Below are positions 18,244 to 27,843 of a stretch of DNA of 64,000 nucleotides, one piece after another (the first letter of the stretch is position 1; each line of letters starts with the position of its first letter). The notes below the pieces were generated by a model. That model made no database searches and had not been told where the DNA came from. It saw nothing but the letters and a program-made list of their open reading frames with translations. Both the position numbers and the translations under genes were made by a program. This DNA is from Alcanivorax sediminis (lineage in GTDB: Bacteria; Pseudomonadota; Gammaproteobacteria; Pseudomonadales; Alcanivoracaceae). The stretch spans positions 62,001 to 126,000 of the forward strand of contig NZ_WIRE01000004.1 of assembly GCF_009601165.1 (NCBI RefSeq). The letters are read 5' to 3'.

Positions 18244-19542
18244 ATGGAAACCACCTGGCTCAATACTCAAGATGCTGACTTTGAAGCGCAGCTCGCCGCA
18301 TTGACGGCCTGGTCTGAAGAGCGCGATGCAGAAGTCGCTGAGCTTGTGCATGGCATCCTGCGTGAGGTAGCCCGTCGTGGTGATGAGGCGCTGGTCGAAT
18401 ACACCGTCAAATTTGATCGCCGCGATATTGCCAGCGTGGCGGATCTGGTGGTGGGCCCGGAGCAACTGCAGGCCGCACTGGCGCGCATTCCCGTGGAGCA
18501 GAGAGAGGCGCTGGAAGCCGCTGCCCAGCGTGTGCGTAGCTACCACGAAAAGCAGAAGCAGGACTCCTGGAGTTATCGCGAAGCTGACGGCACTCTGCTT
18601 GGTCAGCAGGTGACGCCGCTGGATCGCGCTGGCATCTATGTTCCCGGTGGAAAGGCGGCCTACCCCAGCTCGGTACTTATGAATGCCCTGCCGGCGAAGG
18701 TGGCAGGCGTTGAAGAGATCATCATGGTGTCCCCGGCGCCGGGTGGCGAGTTGAATGACATGGTGCTGGCGGCAGCGGCCATTGCCGGAGTGGATCGTTT
18801 CATCTCTGTCGGCGGCGCCCAGGCTGTGGCGGCGCTGGCCTATGGCACAGATACCGTGCCTGCGGTGGACAAGATCGTGGGGCCCGGCAATATTTTTGTG
18901 GCGGAAGCCAAGCGTCAGGTATTCGGCAAGGTCGGTATCGACATGATTGCCGGTCCGTCGGAAATTCTGGTGATCTGTGATGGCAAGACCAATCCGGACT
19001 GGATTGCCATGGACCTGTTTTCCCAGGCGGAACACGATGAAGAGGCGCAGGCTATCCTGCTATGTCCGGATGCGGATTACCTCCAGCAGGTAGCCACTTC
19101 CATGGAACAACTGGCGGTGACCCTGGAACGGGAAACCATCATTCGTACCTCCATGAAAAATCGCGGCGCCCTGATTCAGGTGAAAGATCTTGATGAAGCC
19201 ATCGCGATTGCCAACACCATTGCCTCCGAACATCTGGAGTTGTCCATCGACAATGCGGAAGAGTGGGCCAGGAAGATCCGTCATGCTGGCGCCATTTTCC
19301 TGGGGCGCCATACGCCTGAAGCGCTGGGCGACTATTGTGCCGGCCCCAACCACGTGTTGCCCACCAGTGCCACGGCGCGTTTTTCTTCACCACTGGGGGT
19401 CTATGATTTCCAGAAGCGCAGCTCCCTGATTGGCTGTTCACCGGACGGTGCCAGCACGCTGGCAGCGATCGCTTCCCCCCTGGCCCGTGGTGAAAGCCTC
19501 ACAGCCCACGCGCGCAGTGCGGAATATCGAATTAAACGCTAG
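18244..19542 (+). CDS. hisD: Histidinol dehydrogenase
   Basis: A 432-residue zinc enzyme that oxidises L-histidinol to L-histidine in two NAD-dependent steps. It carries the family segments [54 protein letters not shown] and SEHLEL (catalytic Glu-His). Its stop is followed within two bases by heptad element E, which leads straight into the hisC ribosome-binding site. Confidence 0.97.
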   Translation: METTWLNTQDADFEAQLAALTAWSEERDAEVAELVHGILREVARRGDEALVEYTVKFDRRDIASVADLVVGPEQLQAALARIPVEQREALEAAAQRVRSYHEKQKQDSWSYREADGTLLGQQVTPLDRAGIYVPGGKAAYPSSVLMNALPAKVAGVEEIIMVSPAPGGELNDMVLAAAAIAGVDRFISVGGAQAVAALAYGTDTVPAVDKIVGPGNIFVAEAKRQVFGKVGIDMIAGPSEILVICDGKTNPDWIAMDLFSQAEHDEEAQAILLCPDADYLQQVATSMEQLAVTLERETIIRTSMKNRGALIQVKDLDEAIAIANTIASEHLELSIDNAEEWARKIRHAGAIFLGRHTPEALGDYCAGPNHVLPTSATARFSSPLGVYDFQKRSSLIGCSPDGASTLAAIASPLARGESLTAHARSAEYRIKR

Positions 19543-19544
19543 AG

Positions 19545-19598
19545 CCCGGATACCAAACGCCTGACGTGAGGGTGTTTGTCCGGCGTCAGGCGTCAGGC
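19545..19598. repeat. GC-class heptad element E (hisD-hisC)
   Basis: Left arm 19545-19565 includes GCCTGAC; right arm 19578-19598 has three units of GTCNGGC type, inverse to the left arm. The right arm is followed immediately by the GGAG that serves hisC, so the array sits against the start region of hisC. Confidence 0.7.
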
Positions 19599-19607
19599 GG
19601 AGATGTT

Positions 19608-20681
19608 ATGAGTAAATACTGGAGCGATTTTGTTCATCAGCTGGAGCCCTATGTGCCAGGTGAGCAGCCAAAGATGAACAAACTGGTGAAGCTGAATACC
19701 AATGAGCATCCGCTTGGTCCTTCGCCCAAGGTACTGGAGGTGATCCGCGCTGAAGCGGATGATCGTTTGCGTCTGTATCCCGATCCAGACAGTGCTCAGC
19801 TCAAGGAAGCAATTGCCGCCTATTATTCTGATAAAGGCTATGGCGTGGAGCGTGAGCAGGTGTTTGTCGGCAACGGCTCCGATGAGGTGCTCGCGCATCT
19901 GTTTCTGGGGTTTTTCAAGCAGGACAAGCCTCTGCTGTTCCCGGACATCACTTACAGTTTCTACAAGGTCTACTGCGGCCTTTACCAGATTGACTATGAA
20001 TCGGTGCCGCTGGATGACGAGCTTGCTATCGCGGTGGATGATTACCTCAAGCCCAACGGCGGTATTATTTTTCCTAACCCCAATGCGCCTACCGGGCGCC
20101 TGCTGCCGTTAAGCGACATTGAGCGATTGCTACAGGCGAATACCGAATCGTTGGTGGTGGTGGACGAGGCCTACATTGATTTTGGTGGCGAAAGTGCCAT
20201 CAGCCTGATCAATCAGTACCCGAATCTGCTGGTGACCCAGACGCTGTCCAAGTCCCGTTCTCTGGCGGGCCTGCGAATTGGCCTGGCCGTCGGGAATGCG
20301 GCCTTGATCGATGGTCTCAACCGTATCAAGGACAGCTTCAACTCCTATCCGCTGGATCGGCTGGCCATTGCGGCCGGCGCGGTAGCGTTCGATGACAGGG
20401 AGTGGTTTGATAAAGGCTGCGAGTTGGTGATCAGCCAGCGTGACTGGCTTGATGGCGAGCTGGCACAGCGTGGCTTCGAGAGCCTGCCGTCCGCGGCAAA
20501 CTTTCTCTTTTCTCGCCATCCGCAACACAGTGGTGAGAGTCTGGCGAAGGGATTGAGAGAGCAGGGCGTCATTGTCCGCCACTTCGGCAAGCCCGAGCGT
20601 ATAGCCGATTACCTGCGTATTACCGTTGGGAACCCTGAGCAGAATCAGGCGTTGATTGAGGCGCTGGATACGTTGCTGTAG
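19608..20681 (+). CDS. hisC: Histidinol-phosphate aminotransferase
   Basis: A 357-residue fold-type I PLP enzyme. The PLP-lysine lies in [14 protein letters not shown]; the substrate loop reads [13 protein letters not shown]. Catalyses transamination of imidazole acetol phosphate in histidine synthesis. An in-frame start at 19566 would fall in the repeat; ATG 19608 has GGAG six bases upstream and gives the usual N-terminus MSKYWSDFV. Confidence 0.95.
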   Translation: MSKYWSDFVHQLEPYVPGEQPKMNKLVKLNTNEHPLGPSPKVLEVIRAEADDRLRLYPDPDSAQLKEAIAAYYSDKGYGVEREQVFVGNGSDEVLAHLFLGFFKQDKPLLFPDITYSFYKVYCGLYQIDYESVPLDDELAIAVDDYLKPNGGIIFPNPNAPTGRLLPLSDIERLLQANTESLVVVDEAYIDFGGESAISLINQYPNLLVTQTLSKSRSLAGLRIGLAVGNAALIDGLNRIKDSFNSYPLDRLAIAAGAVAFDDREWFDKGCELVISQRDWLDGELAQRGFESLPSAANFLFSRHPQHSGESLAKGLREQGVIVRHFGKPERIADYLRITVGNPEQNQALIEALDTLL

Positions 20682-20694
20682 CGAATGTTTTCTG

Positions 20695-20724
20695 CAGGAG
20701 AGCCAACAAGCTGGCTCTTCTGCT
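20695..20724 (+). other. Hairpin downstream of hisC
   Basis: GCAGGAGAGCCA pairs with TGGCTCTTCTGC across a six-base loop, with one G-T wobble. No T-run follows, so it may protect the hisC 3' end before the terminator 30 bases further on. Confidence 0.5.
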
Positions 20725-20755
20725 GCGTGAAATAGCGAGTCTTTGCTTCACTAAC

Positions 20756-20793
20756 AAAAAAGGGCCGTCCGGTTTACCGGGCGGCCCTTTTTT
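20756..20793. terminator. Bidirectional terminator, hisC and degS
   Basis: AAAAAA, stem GGGCCGTCCGG (20762-20772), loop TTTA, CCGGGCGGCCC (20777-20787), TTTTTT. The A-run and T-run make it usable for both convergent genes. Confidence 0.93.
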
Positions 20794-20798
20794 GTCGG

Positions 20799-20833
20799 GC
20801 GTGCAGCATGAAGCGTGCTGCACGCCGCGTCTC
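20799..20833 (-). repeat. GC-class heptad array F at the degS stop
   Basis: Five tandem heptads, including GCATGAA and GCGTCTC, end exactly at the degS stop codon. GGCGTGCAGCA and TGCTGCACGCC within it form a perfect 11-bp inverted repeat. The unit next to the stop differs by one base from the equivalent unit at mgtE (array B) and is identical to that near tas (array H). Confidence 0.8.
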
Positions 20834-21988
20834 TTACTCCGCCTCTGCCGGCGGCCGGGTGCCGATCACCACATCCACACTCATGGGTTGGCGGTTGCGG
20901 ATAATGTCCAGAGTGACATCAGCGTCCGGTTTCATTCCGGCGATTCGGTTCATGGCTTCGTAGCCATCTTTCATCAGATCACCGTTGACGCCCACCAGCA
21001 CATCGCCCGGCTGCAGACCGCCCTTATGAGCGGGGCTGTCCACGACCACGGCGGTGATCACGCCACCGCGCACTTCATCAATCCCAAAGGTGTCTGCCAG
21101 GGACGGCGTCATGTCCTGTACGGTCACACCCAGATAGCCGCGGATCACCCTCCCATACTCGATCAGGTCGGTCATCACTTCACTGGCGATGGACGCAGGG
21201 GTGGCAAAACCGATCCCTTGCCAGCTGCCGTCGGCGGAAAGAATGGCCGTGTTGATGCCGATCAGGTGGCCATTGGTGTCAATCAGGGCGCCGCCAGAGT
21301 TGCCGCGGTTGATAGCCGCATCGGTCTGGATGAAATTCTCGAAGGTGGCAATGCCCAGGTGGCTTCGGCCCGTTGCGCTGACAATGCCCATGGACACTGT
21401 CTGGCCCACGCCGAGGGGGTTGCCGATGGCCAGTACCACATCGCCAACCTGCACCGGGCCGTTGCCGTTCAGCTCCACTTCCGGCAGATCTTCCAGAGCG
21501 ATATGCAGCAGTGCCAGGTCGGTCTCCGGGTCCGTGCCCACCACCCGGGCAGGGCTGTCACGGCCGTCGCGCAAGGCCACCAGAATCTCGTCCGCATCGC
21601 GAATTACATGGTAACTGGTGAGAATATAGCCAGCATCATCCACAATCACGCCGGACCCCAGGCTGCTCAGTGCGCGCTCGCGACGGGGTTGTTCCATGAA
21701 ATTGTTGAACAGTGGCGCTTCGGCGTCATCGTTGCTGGTGACGATCTGGGTGGTGTAGATGTTCACCACCGCCGGGGCGGCATGGTTCACCGCACCGGCA
21801 TAGCTGGCGACGCCGGTATCATTGCGGGCGGGTTGTGCGCTGGGGCCCCATTCGTACCACCACAGTACGGCCAGGCCCACCGCCAGACCGGCAAGGATCG
21901 GTCCGGCAAAAAAACGTATCACTCTGACCACCGAAAGTGCCCCCATAGGTATGCGGTAACCGGTTGTCCGGCCCGGGCTGAGTGGCAT
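20834..21988 (-). CDS. degS: DegS/AlgW-type periplasmic serine protease
   Basis: A 384-residue membrane-anchored HtrA protease. One membrane helix lies at about 25-45, then a trypsin-like domain with triad H127 (TSYHVI), D157 and S231 (GNSGGAL), then a single PDZ domain (about 290-380). One PDZ and a membrane anchor mark it as DegS/AlgW, the site-1 protease that cuts anti-sigma factor RseA/MucA when misfolded outer-membrane proteins appear. An ATG at 21946 is a possible alternative start. Confidence 0.92.
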   Translation of the reverse strand: MPLSPGRTTGYRIPMGALSVVRVIRFFAGPILAGLAVGLAVLWWYEWGPSAQPARNDTGVASYAGAVNHAAPAVVNIYTTQIVTSNDDAEAPLFNNFMEQPRRERALSSLGSGVIVDDAGYILTSYHVIRDADEILVALRDGRDSPARVVGTDPETDLALLHIALEDLPEVELNGNGPVQVGDVVLAIGNPLGVGQTVSMGIVSATGRSHLGIATFENFIQTDAAINRGNSGGALIDTNGHLIGINTAILSADGSWQGIGFATPASIASEVMTDLIEYGRVIRGYLGVTVQDMTPSLADTFGIDEVRGGVITAVVVDSPAHKGGLQPGDVLVGVNGDLMKDGYEAMNRIAGMKPDADVTLDIIRNRQPMSVDVVIGTRPPAEAE

Positions 21989-22122
21989 GGACAGCCGGTT
22001 GGCGAGACAAGTGCAGGCCCGGGTAGGTAAACTGCGCGCATAGTAGGGCCTGTGGCAGTGAAATTCTACCGCTCTGGCGGTGGCCCGGCCTCCACTTTTC
22101 AGGATATTGCCCGGTAGGTGTC

Positions 22123-22878
22123 ATGCTCAAGCGCGATTACATGCTGTCTCTGCTCGATCAGGAACTGGTTGCAGATCGTTTTCAGGATTACTGCCCCAAT
22201 GGACTCCAGGTCGAGGGGCGAGAGCAGATTCGTCGGGTGGTCACGGGGGTGACCGCCTGTCAGGCCTTGATTGATGCGGCCATTGTGGAAGAAGCGGATG
22301 CCATCCTGGTGCATCACGGTTATTTCTGGAAAGGCGAGGAAGCACGAATCCGCGGCATGAAGAAGCAGCGTCTGCAAACCCTGCTGCGACATGATATCAA
22401 CTTGTTTGCCTATCACCTGCCGCTGGATGCGCACCCGGTGCTGGGAAACAATGCCCAGCTGGCGCGCCGCCTGGGGTTTCAGATCGAGGGTGGGTTGGAT
22501 GATTCGGTCAACCCCATCGGCAATGTGGGGCGGCTGGACAGTCCCATGACGGCCGAAGAGTTCTGTTCGCAGGCGGAGGCCGTACTGGGGCGGACACCAT
22601 TGCATGTGGGCGACCCTGGGGACGAGATTGAAACCATTGCCTGGTGTACCGGTGGCGCCCAGGGTTTTATTGACAAGGCTCAGCTCAAAGGGGTGGATGC
22701 CTATCTAAGTGGCGAGATTTCCGAGCCCACGACGCATTTTGCCCGGGAAACCGGCATTCATTACTTTGCCTGCGGTCATCATGCCACGGAGCGCTATGGG
22801 GTCATGGCCCTGGGGCAGTGGCTCAGCGACAATTACGGCATAGAACATACCTTTATCGACATCGATAATCCGGCCTAG
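22123..22878 (+). CDS. Nif3-like dinuclear metal protein (YbgI)
   Basis: A 251-residue NIF3/YbgI protein. Metal-binding residues are visible in LVHHGYFW and CGHHATERYGV. The fold forms toroidal hexamers with two metal ions per subunit. It is often labelled GTP cyclohydrolase I type 2, but its real substrate is not settled. Adjacent to and divergent from degS. Confidence 0.9.
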   Translation: MLKRDYMLSLLDQELVADRFQDYCPNGLQVEGREQIRRVVTGVTACQALIDAAIVEEADAILVHHGYFWKGEEARIRGMKKQRLQTLLRHDINLFAYHLPLDAHPVLGNNAQLARRLGFQIEGGLDDSVNPIGNVGRLDSPMTAEEFCSQAEAVLGRTPLHVGDPGDEIETIAWCTGGAQGFIDKAQLKGVDAYLSGEISEPTTHFARETGIHYFACGHHATERYGVMALGQWLSDNYGIEHTFIDIDNPA

Positions 22879-22941
22879 ACCCTGGCGCGCAAGCAACACC
22901 ACGGGTGAAACCGGACGCAGTACGAGGATTTCCTTTCGGTC

Positions 22942-23817
22942 ATGAATATCACTGTTATCTATAACCCGGCGGCAGGGGGCGGCCGGGAGGCGTTGCTTTG
23001 CCGTTTTGTGGCCGAGCTGGAACGTCTCGAGGCAAAGGTAAGGCTACATCACACCACTGGCCCCAGCGATGCCACCCGTTATTTGCAGTCCTTGCCAGAC
23101 CAGGGGGACTGCGTGGTGGCGGTCGGCGGTGATGGGACCACCAATGAAGTGCTCAACGGCCTGGCGCCGGGCGTAGCCATGGGCGTGTTTGCTACCGGAA
23201 CGGCCAATGTGCTGGCCAAGGAGCTTGGCCTGCCGAAGAAGCCGGAAGCAGCGGCGCGGGTAGTGGTGGAAGGCAAGAGTGTGTCGGTCACGCCGGCACG
23301 GCTGAATGGGCGCCGTTTCATCATGATGTGCGGTGTCGGCTACGATGCCTGGGTGGTGGACGGTGTGGACCTCTCCATCAAGGAAAAATTCGGCAAGCTG
23401 GCCTATGTCATGGCCATGTTGGGACAGATTCGTCGCTATGGTGAACGCCGCTATCGCGTGACGGTGGATGGCCGCCCGCTGGACAGCTTCTCGGCCATCA
23501 TCACCAATGGCAAGCACTATGGCGGCAGTTTCGTGCTCAGCCGTGAAGCCAATATTCTGCGCCCGCAAGTGCAGGTGCTGTTGTTTCAAAAGCCCGGTGT
23601 GCGTTTTCTGTTGCGCTGCCTGACGGCCCTGTTATTTGGACGCATGGAGCAGGTGGATGGCGTGGCCAGCCTGCGCGCGCAGGCGGTGACGATCCAGTGT
23701 GAGGGGGCAGAGGAGCCGATTCAGGCGGACGGGGACCCCGCAGGGATGCTGCCTGCTGATATTCAGGTAGATGATTTGGCGGTGCCGGTGAGGGTACCCC
23801 AGATGTTCCTGCCATAA
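22942..23817 (+). CDS. Diacylglycerol kinase-family lipid kinase
   Basis: A 291-residue member of the DgkB/YegS family. The nucleotide-binding motif is VAVGGDGTTNEVLNGL, followed by the substrate loop FATGTANVLAKELGLP and the second motif MCGVGYDAWVVDGV. It should phosphorylate a lipid diol such as diacylglycerol or phosphatidylglycerol, but the exact lipid cannot be told. Ends before a strong terminator. Confidence 0.9.
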   Translation: MNITVIYNPAAGGGREALLCRFVAELERLEAKVRLHHTTGPSDATRYLQSLPDQGDCVVAVGGDGTTNEVLNGLAPGVAMGVFATGTANVLAKELGLPKKPEAAARVVVEGKSVSVTPARLNGRRFIMMCGVGYDAWVVDGVDLSIKEKFGKLAYVMAMLGQIRRYGERRYRVTVDGRPLDSFSAIITNGKHYGGSFVLSREANILRPQVQVLLFQKPGVRFLLRCLTALLFGRMEQVDGVASLRAQAVTIQCEGAEEPIQADGDPAGMLPADIQVDDLAVPVRVPQMFLP

Positions 23818-23954
23818 GGTCAGGGGCCAAGCTGTCGTTTCAGAACCGCGTTGTAAAGGCGACCGCAGTAACTGGCACATGAAAGCGCTGTCGGTGGACC
23901 CTTGAGGAGAGGAGCCGGTGGCGTCTCTCGCTGAACCCGCTGTTGCACGCACAA

Positions 23955-23986
23955 AAAACGGAGGCCCCTGAAAGGGCCTCCTTTTT
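23955..23986. terminator. Terminator between lipid kinase and zapG
   Basis: AAAAAAC, stem GGAGGCCC (23960-23967), six-base loop, GGGCCTCC (23974-23981), TTTTT. Serves both convergent genes. The 140 bases before it (23818-23954) show no gene or clear signal. Confidence 0.9.
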
Positions 23987-24009
23987 CGTTTCATGGCCCG
24001 AGGCCGGAG

Positions 24010-24546
24010 CTACTTTTTTTCCTGCTCAGGCGGGCAGCCTTGCTCGTCGCAGCCGTCGGCATAATCCCGGGGCGGCTCGACGATGGTTTCCGGTACGGTG
24101 GTGGGCGTCACATCCACCGGTTCAAACGGACCTTCTACCTTGTTGCTACGCAGGCCGAAATCTTCGGCGAGGGTGCCGCCCTTGGCGCTGGGGGCATAAT
24201 CCAGCGGCGGGGTGATCGGGTCAGAATTGTCGCGGTTTGATGCCGAGTCCAGTGATTTGGCCGCGGCACGCTTGCGGCCACCTTCTGAACACAGCGCCTG
24301 TGCGCCGCGGGAAAGGTGCTCATGAACCGTGCGGTATGCCTGGGTCATGTCGTTGACCAGCTCGGCGGTGTGCAGGAAGTGATCGTCCACCTGCTCGCGG
24401 TAATGATTCAGCGCCTGACGCGCTTCATCCCGATCCCTGATCAACTGGCCGGCCTGACGCCGTGCCGGTAACAGCCAGAACAGCAGGCCCGCTCCAACGA
24501 TTACGCCGGCAGCAAAGCTCAGCACCCCGGTTGTCAGCATATCCAT
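24010..24546 (-). CDS. zapG: Division-associated membrane protein ZapG (YhcB, DUF1043)
   Basis: A 178-residue protein with one N-terminal membrane helix (LTTGVLSFAAGVIVGAGLLFWL), a coiled-coil segment (about 35-90) and a low-complexity Pro/Asp-rich tail. This fits YhcB, renamed ZapG, which binds division and envelope-synthesis proteins. A longer frame goes up to 24672, but ATG 24546 has AGGAG eight bases upstream and starts directly before the helix. Confidence 0.85.
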   Translation of the reverse strand: MDMLTTGVLSFAAGVIVGAGLLFWLLPARRQAGQLIRDRDEARQALNHYREQVDDHFLHTAELVNDMTQAYRTVHEHLSRGAQALCSEGGRKRAAAKSLDSASNRDNSDPITPPLDYAPSAKGGTLAEDFGLRSNKVEGPFEPVDVTPTTVPETIVEPPRDYADGCDEQGCPPEQEKK

Positions 24547-24662
24547 GGCATACTCCTGTACAATGTCACCATTGCTTGGCAACAAACTCCTGGCTATTGC
24601 AGCACAGAGCCGGGTGGTCGCCAAGGGGATAACTCGTAACAATTCTTCGATGGAGGTAACTG

Positions 24663-25295
24663 ATGGCGGCACAACGTGAGCAGCTGGCAGGTCCTGCAGG
24701 GCGACTGGAAGCGGTTGTAGAGCAGGACAGAGAGACGCCGGACTTCATTGCCATCGTTTGCCATCCTCATCCTCTGTTTGGCGGCACCATGGACAACAAG
24801 GTGGTAACCACGCTCACCCGGATGGTTCGTGACAAGGGTGGTGTTGTGGTGCGCTTCAACTTTCGTGGCGTGGGTGAAAGTCAGGGGGCTTACAGTGATG
24901 GCATCGGTGAGACCGAAGACTTGCTGGCCGTGCATAGCTGGCTTCGACAGCAGTGGCCTTCGTTACCTTTGTGGCTGGCGGGCTTCTCCTTCGGCAGCTT
25001 TGTGGCAGCACGCGGTGCCGAAATTCTGAATGCCAATGGCGACCCGGTGAATAATCTGCTGCTGGTGGCTCCACCGGTGCATCACTATCCCTTTACGGAC
25101 ATCGAAAGCACCGGTTGTCCTGTCACCGTGGTGCAGGGTGAGGAGGATGAAGTGGTGCCGGCCGAGCAGGTGTTCCAGTGGGCTGCCTCGACGCCGTTGC
25201 AGCCGGATCTGATTCGCTTTCCGGAATGCGGGCACTTCTTTCATGGCCGCCTTGTGGAGCTGAAGGAGGCGGCGGCCAGTCATTTACCAGACTGA
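24663..25295 (+). CDS. Alpha/beta hydrolase
   Basis: A 210-residue small alpha/beta hydrolase. The early CHPHPLFGGTMDNKVV holds the oxyanion region, GFSFGS the nucleophile Ser, GEEDEVVP the acid loop and CGHFFHG the catalytic His. It resembles uncharacterised dienelactone-hydrolase-like proteins found next to zapE in Pseudomonas. Substrate unknown. Its short gap to zapE suggests one transcript. Confidence 0.88.
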   Translation: MAAQREQLAGPAGRLEAVVEQDRETPDFIAIVCHPHPLFGGTMDNKVVTTLTRMVRDKGGVVVRFNFRGVGESQGAYSDGIGETEDLLAVHSWLRQQWPSLPLWLAGFSFGSFVAARGAEILNANGDPVNNLLLVAPPVHHYPFTDIESTGCPVTVVQGEEDEVVPAEQVFQWAASTPLQPDLIRFPECGHFFHGRLVELKEAAASHLPD

Positions 25296-25355
25296 TAGCC
25301 GATTGCCATCGATCAAGCCCGGCGCTACATTGGCGCGCTTATACCCGTTGTTTAG

Positions 25356-26444
25356 ATGACTATGACCCCTCTTGAGCAATACAAGGTTGACCTCCAGCGT
25401 GAAGACTTCTTCCAGGATGCTGCCCAGCTGCAGGCCGTAGAAGCACTGGATGACCTCTATCACCGCCTGCTGGCCGGGCCGGGCAAGGGTAGGCTGTTCG
25501 GCCGTTTCCGCAGGCCTCAGCCGCAGATGGGCCTCTATATGTGGGGGGGCGTTGGACGCGGCAAGACCTACCTGATGGATGTATTTTTCGAGGCGCTGCC
25601 TTTTGAAGAAAAGCGTCGCATGCATTTCCACCGTTTCATGCAGAAAGTACACCGTGAAATGCGTGAGCGTCAGGGGGAGAAAAACCCGCTTATCAGCATC
25701 GCCCGCAAGTTTGCTTCCCAGGCTCGGGTGCTGTGCTTCGACGAATTCTTTGTTACTGATATCACCGATGCCATGATCCTCGCCGGTCTGATGCAGGAGC
25801 TGTTTGCCAACGGTGTCACCCTGGTGGCGACGTCAAACATTGTGCCGGATGGGTTGTACAAGGATGGCCTTCAGCGCGCCCGTTTCCTCCCCGCCATTGA
25901 GTTACTCAAGCAGCACACCCAGGTGCTCAACGTGGATGGTGGTACCGATTACCGACTGCGACTTCTGGAGCAGGCAGAACTCTATCACTGCCCTCTGGGT
26001 GAGGTGGCGGATGCCTTCATGCGCGAGCGTTTCCAGACACTGGAGCCGGATCATTCCCGTCATCGTGAATCTTGTAATGTGTTGATTGAAGGTCGCAAGA
26101 TTCCGGCGGTGCAATGTGCCGATGATGTGGTCTGGTTCGACTTCAAGGCGCTCTGTGATGGCCCACGCAGCCAGACAGACTACATCGAGATCGCCCGGGA
26201 ATTTCATACTGTTCTGGTGAGTAATGTGGAGCAGATGAGCGCCAGCAAGGATGATATGGCTCGTCGTTTCATCAACATGGTTGATGAATTTTATGATCGC
26301 GCCGTCAAACTGGTGGTAAGTGCCGAGGCGCCCATTGAAGATATCTATGCGGGGGGGCGACTGGACTTTGAGTTCGAGCGAACGCGATCCCGCCTTCAGG
26401 AGATGCAGTCCTCGGAGTATCTGGGCCGAGAGCATCGAGCTTGA
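25356..26444 (+). CDS. zapE: Cell division ATPase ZapE (AFG1-like)
   Basis: A 362-residue AFG1/ZapE ATPase: Walker A GGVGRGKT (residues 64-71), Walker B VLCFDEFFV and the family segment ATSNIVPDGLYKDGLQRARFLPAI. ZapE binds FtsZ late in division and is needed under low oxygen or heat in E. coli. zapG on the other strand nearby is also a division factor. Confidence 0.94.
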   Translation: MTMTPLEQYKVDLQREDFFQDAAQLQAVEALDDLYHRLLAGPGKGRLFGRFRRPQPQMGLYMWGGVGRGKTYLMDVFFEALPFEEKRRMHFHRFMQKVHREMRERQGEKNPLISIARKFASQARVLCFDEFFVTDITDAMILAGLMQELFANGVTLVATSNIVPDGLYKDGLQRARFLPAIELLKQHTQVLNVDGGTDYRLRLLEQAELYHCPLGEVADAFMRERFQTLEPDHSRHRESCNVLIEGRKIPAVQCADDVVWFDFKALCDGPRSQTDYIEIAREFHTVLVSNVEQMSASKDDMARRFINMVDEFYDRAVKLVVSAEAPIEDIYAGGRLDFEFERTRSRLQEMQSSEYLGREHRA

Positions 26445-26492
26445 TTCCTCGTCCTCATGCATGACGACCGTTGTCTGCCTGCCCCCTGACGT

Positions 26493-26636
26493 ATTGTTCA
26501 CGACTATTGGCCGGATTTCTCAGGGTGGCTGGGCGGTGAACAATTCGGTCATTGCCTGATGGCAGGGTTAGTGAACATCATGGGGCATTCTGTGCCCCGG
26601 CCATTTCCGGTTTTGGGGCGGCTCCCACAAAACAAG
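26493..26636 (+). promoter_or_regulatory. Possible operator region before the acyl-CoA dehydrogenase
   Basis: The 205-base gap holds ATTGTTCAC (26493-26501) and its exact inverse GTGAACAAT (26536-26544), plus a further GTGAACAT at 26571. A hairpin GGGGCA/TGCCCC and an imperfect one around GTTTTG/CAAAAC (about 26612-26635) sit closer to the gene. The spacing suggests binding of a regulator; none is identified. Confidence 0.45.
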
Positions 26637-26649
26637 ACCGGAGAGATTC

Positions 26650-27795
26650 ATGATCCCCCGTACGCTGTTTAGTTCTGACCACGAAACCTTCCGCGATACC
26701 GTTCGCAAGTTCCTCGAAGCCGAAGCCGTTCCCTGCCACGAAGAGTGGGAAAAAGAAGGGGTTGTGCCCCGTGAAGTGTGGCTGAAAGCGGGTGAGCAGG
26801 GTTTTCTGTGCCCTATGGTGAAAGAACAGTATGGCGGTATCGAGGCTGATTACCTTTACAGCGTTGTTATCGGGGAAGAAGTGTCCCGCTTGGGGCTGAC
26901 CGGTATTGGTTGGGGTCTGCACACTGAAATTGTGGCTCCCTACATCCAGAACCACGGTAGTGAATTCCTGAAAGAAAAGTATCTTCCGAAGATGGTGACC
27001 GGTGAGTGCATTGGTGCCATCGCCATGACCGAGCCGGGCGCTGGCTCCGATCTGCAGGGTGTGAAGACCACTGCCGTCAAGAATGGTGATCACTACGTGC
27101 TGAATGGTTCCAAAACCTTCATCACCAATGGCCAGAATGCCGACATCGTGATTGTGGTGGCCAAGACCGATCCGACCAAAGGCGCCAAGGGTATTAGCCT
27201 GTTCGTGGTAGAAACAGCTTCCGAAGGTTTCGAGAAAGGCACCAACCTGAAGAAAGTGGGTATGAAGGCTCAGGATACCTCAGAGCTGTTCTTCCAGGAT
27301 GTAAAAGTACCGGCCGAGAACCTGTTGGGTGAAGAAGGCATGGGCTTCATCTACCTGATGAAAGAATTGCCGCAGGAGCGTCTGGGTATCTCCATCGGTG
27401 GTCTGGCCATGGCCGAATCAGCGCTTGAGCTGACCGTCCAATACGTGAAAGAGCGCAAGGCGTTTGGCAAGTCCATCGCAGACTTCCAGAACACCCAATT
27501 CAAAATTGCCGAAATGCACACCAAGCTGGAAGTGGCTCGCGCCTATGTGGATCGATGCCTCGAGCTGCACCTGAAGCACGAGCTCGACATCCCGACTGCC
27601 GCAGCTGGCAAGTACTACATCACTGACCTGCAATGTGAAGTGATTGATGAGTGTTTGCAGCTGCACGGTGGCTACGGCTACATGTGGGAATACCCGATTG
27701 CGCGCATGTTCGCGGATGCCCGTGTGCAGCGTATTTACGGTGGTACCAACGAAATCATGAAGACCATTGTCGCCAAGGCGGTATTGGCTGACTGA
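26650..27795 (+). CDS. Acyl-CoA dehydrogenase, long-chain/isovaleryl type
   Basis: A 381-residue flavoprotein with the usual three-domain ACAD pattern: AMTEPGAGSDLQGVKTTA (FAD and substrate), KAFGKSIADFQNTQFKIAEM and the C-terminal LHGGYGYMWEYPIARMFADARVQRIYGGTNEI. The medium-chain catalytic Glu position is Gly here (IYGGT), while Glu is present at residue 243 in ELPQERLGIS, matching the base of long-chain and isovaleryl enzymes. It probably does the first oxidation of acyl-CoA. A terminator follows; fadL lies next. Confidence 0.9.
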   Translation: MIPRTLFSSDHETFRDTVRKFLEAEAVPCHEEWEKEGVVPREVWLKAGEQGFLCPMVKEQYGGIEADYLYSVVIGEEVSRLGLTGIGWGLHTEIVAPYIQNHGSEFLKEKYLPKMVTGECIGAIAMTEPGAGSDLQGVKTTAVKNGDHYVLNGSKTFITNGQNADIVIVVAKTDPTKGAKGISLFVVETASEGFEKGTNLKKVGMKAQDTSELFFQDVKVPAENLLGEEGMGFIYLMKELPQERLGISIGGLAMAESALELTVQYVKERKAFGKSIADFQNTQFKIAEMHTKLEVARAYVDRCLELHLKHELDIPTAAAGKYYITDLQCEVIDECLQLHGGYGYMWEYPIARMFADARVQRIYGGTNEIMKTIVAKAVLAD

Positions 27796-27818
27796 TCCGT
27801 GGGTCAACATGCATGGGA

Positions 27819-27843
27819 AAGGGCTGCTTCGGCAGCCCTTTTT
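27819..27843 (+). terminator. Terminator after the acyl-CoA dehydrogenase
   Basis: AAGGGCTGC, loop TTCG, GCAGCCCTT, TTT. A stable UUCG tetraloop. The following stretch to 28052 is AT-rich, holds the fadL leader with small hairpins such as TGGGC-ATTT-GCCCA, and no other gene. Confidence 0.92.

Noticed and set aside
20792..22030. A 412-codon plus-strand frame opposite degS
   Set aside because: DegS on the other strand is unmistakable with its full catalytic triad and PDZ; the plus-strand translation is low in sense and starts in the terminator.
23818..23954. Possible small RNA in the gap after the lipid kinase
   Set aside because: No promoter or stable fold could be seen by eye; the terminator at its end is explained by the neighbouring genes.
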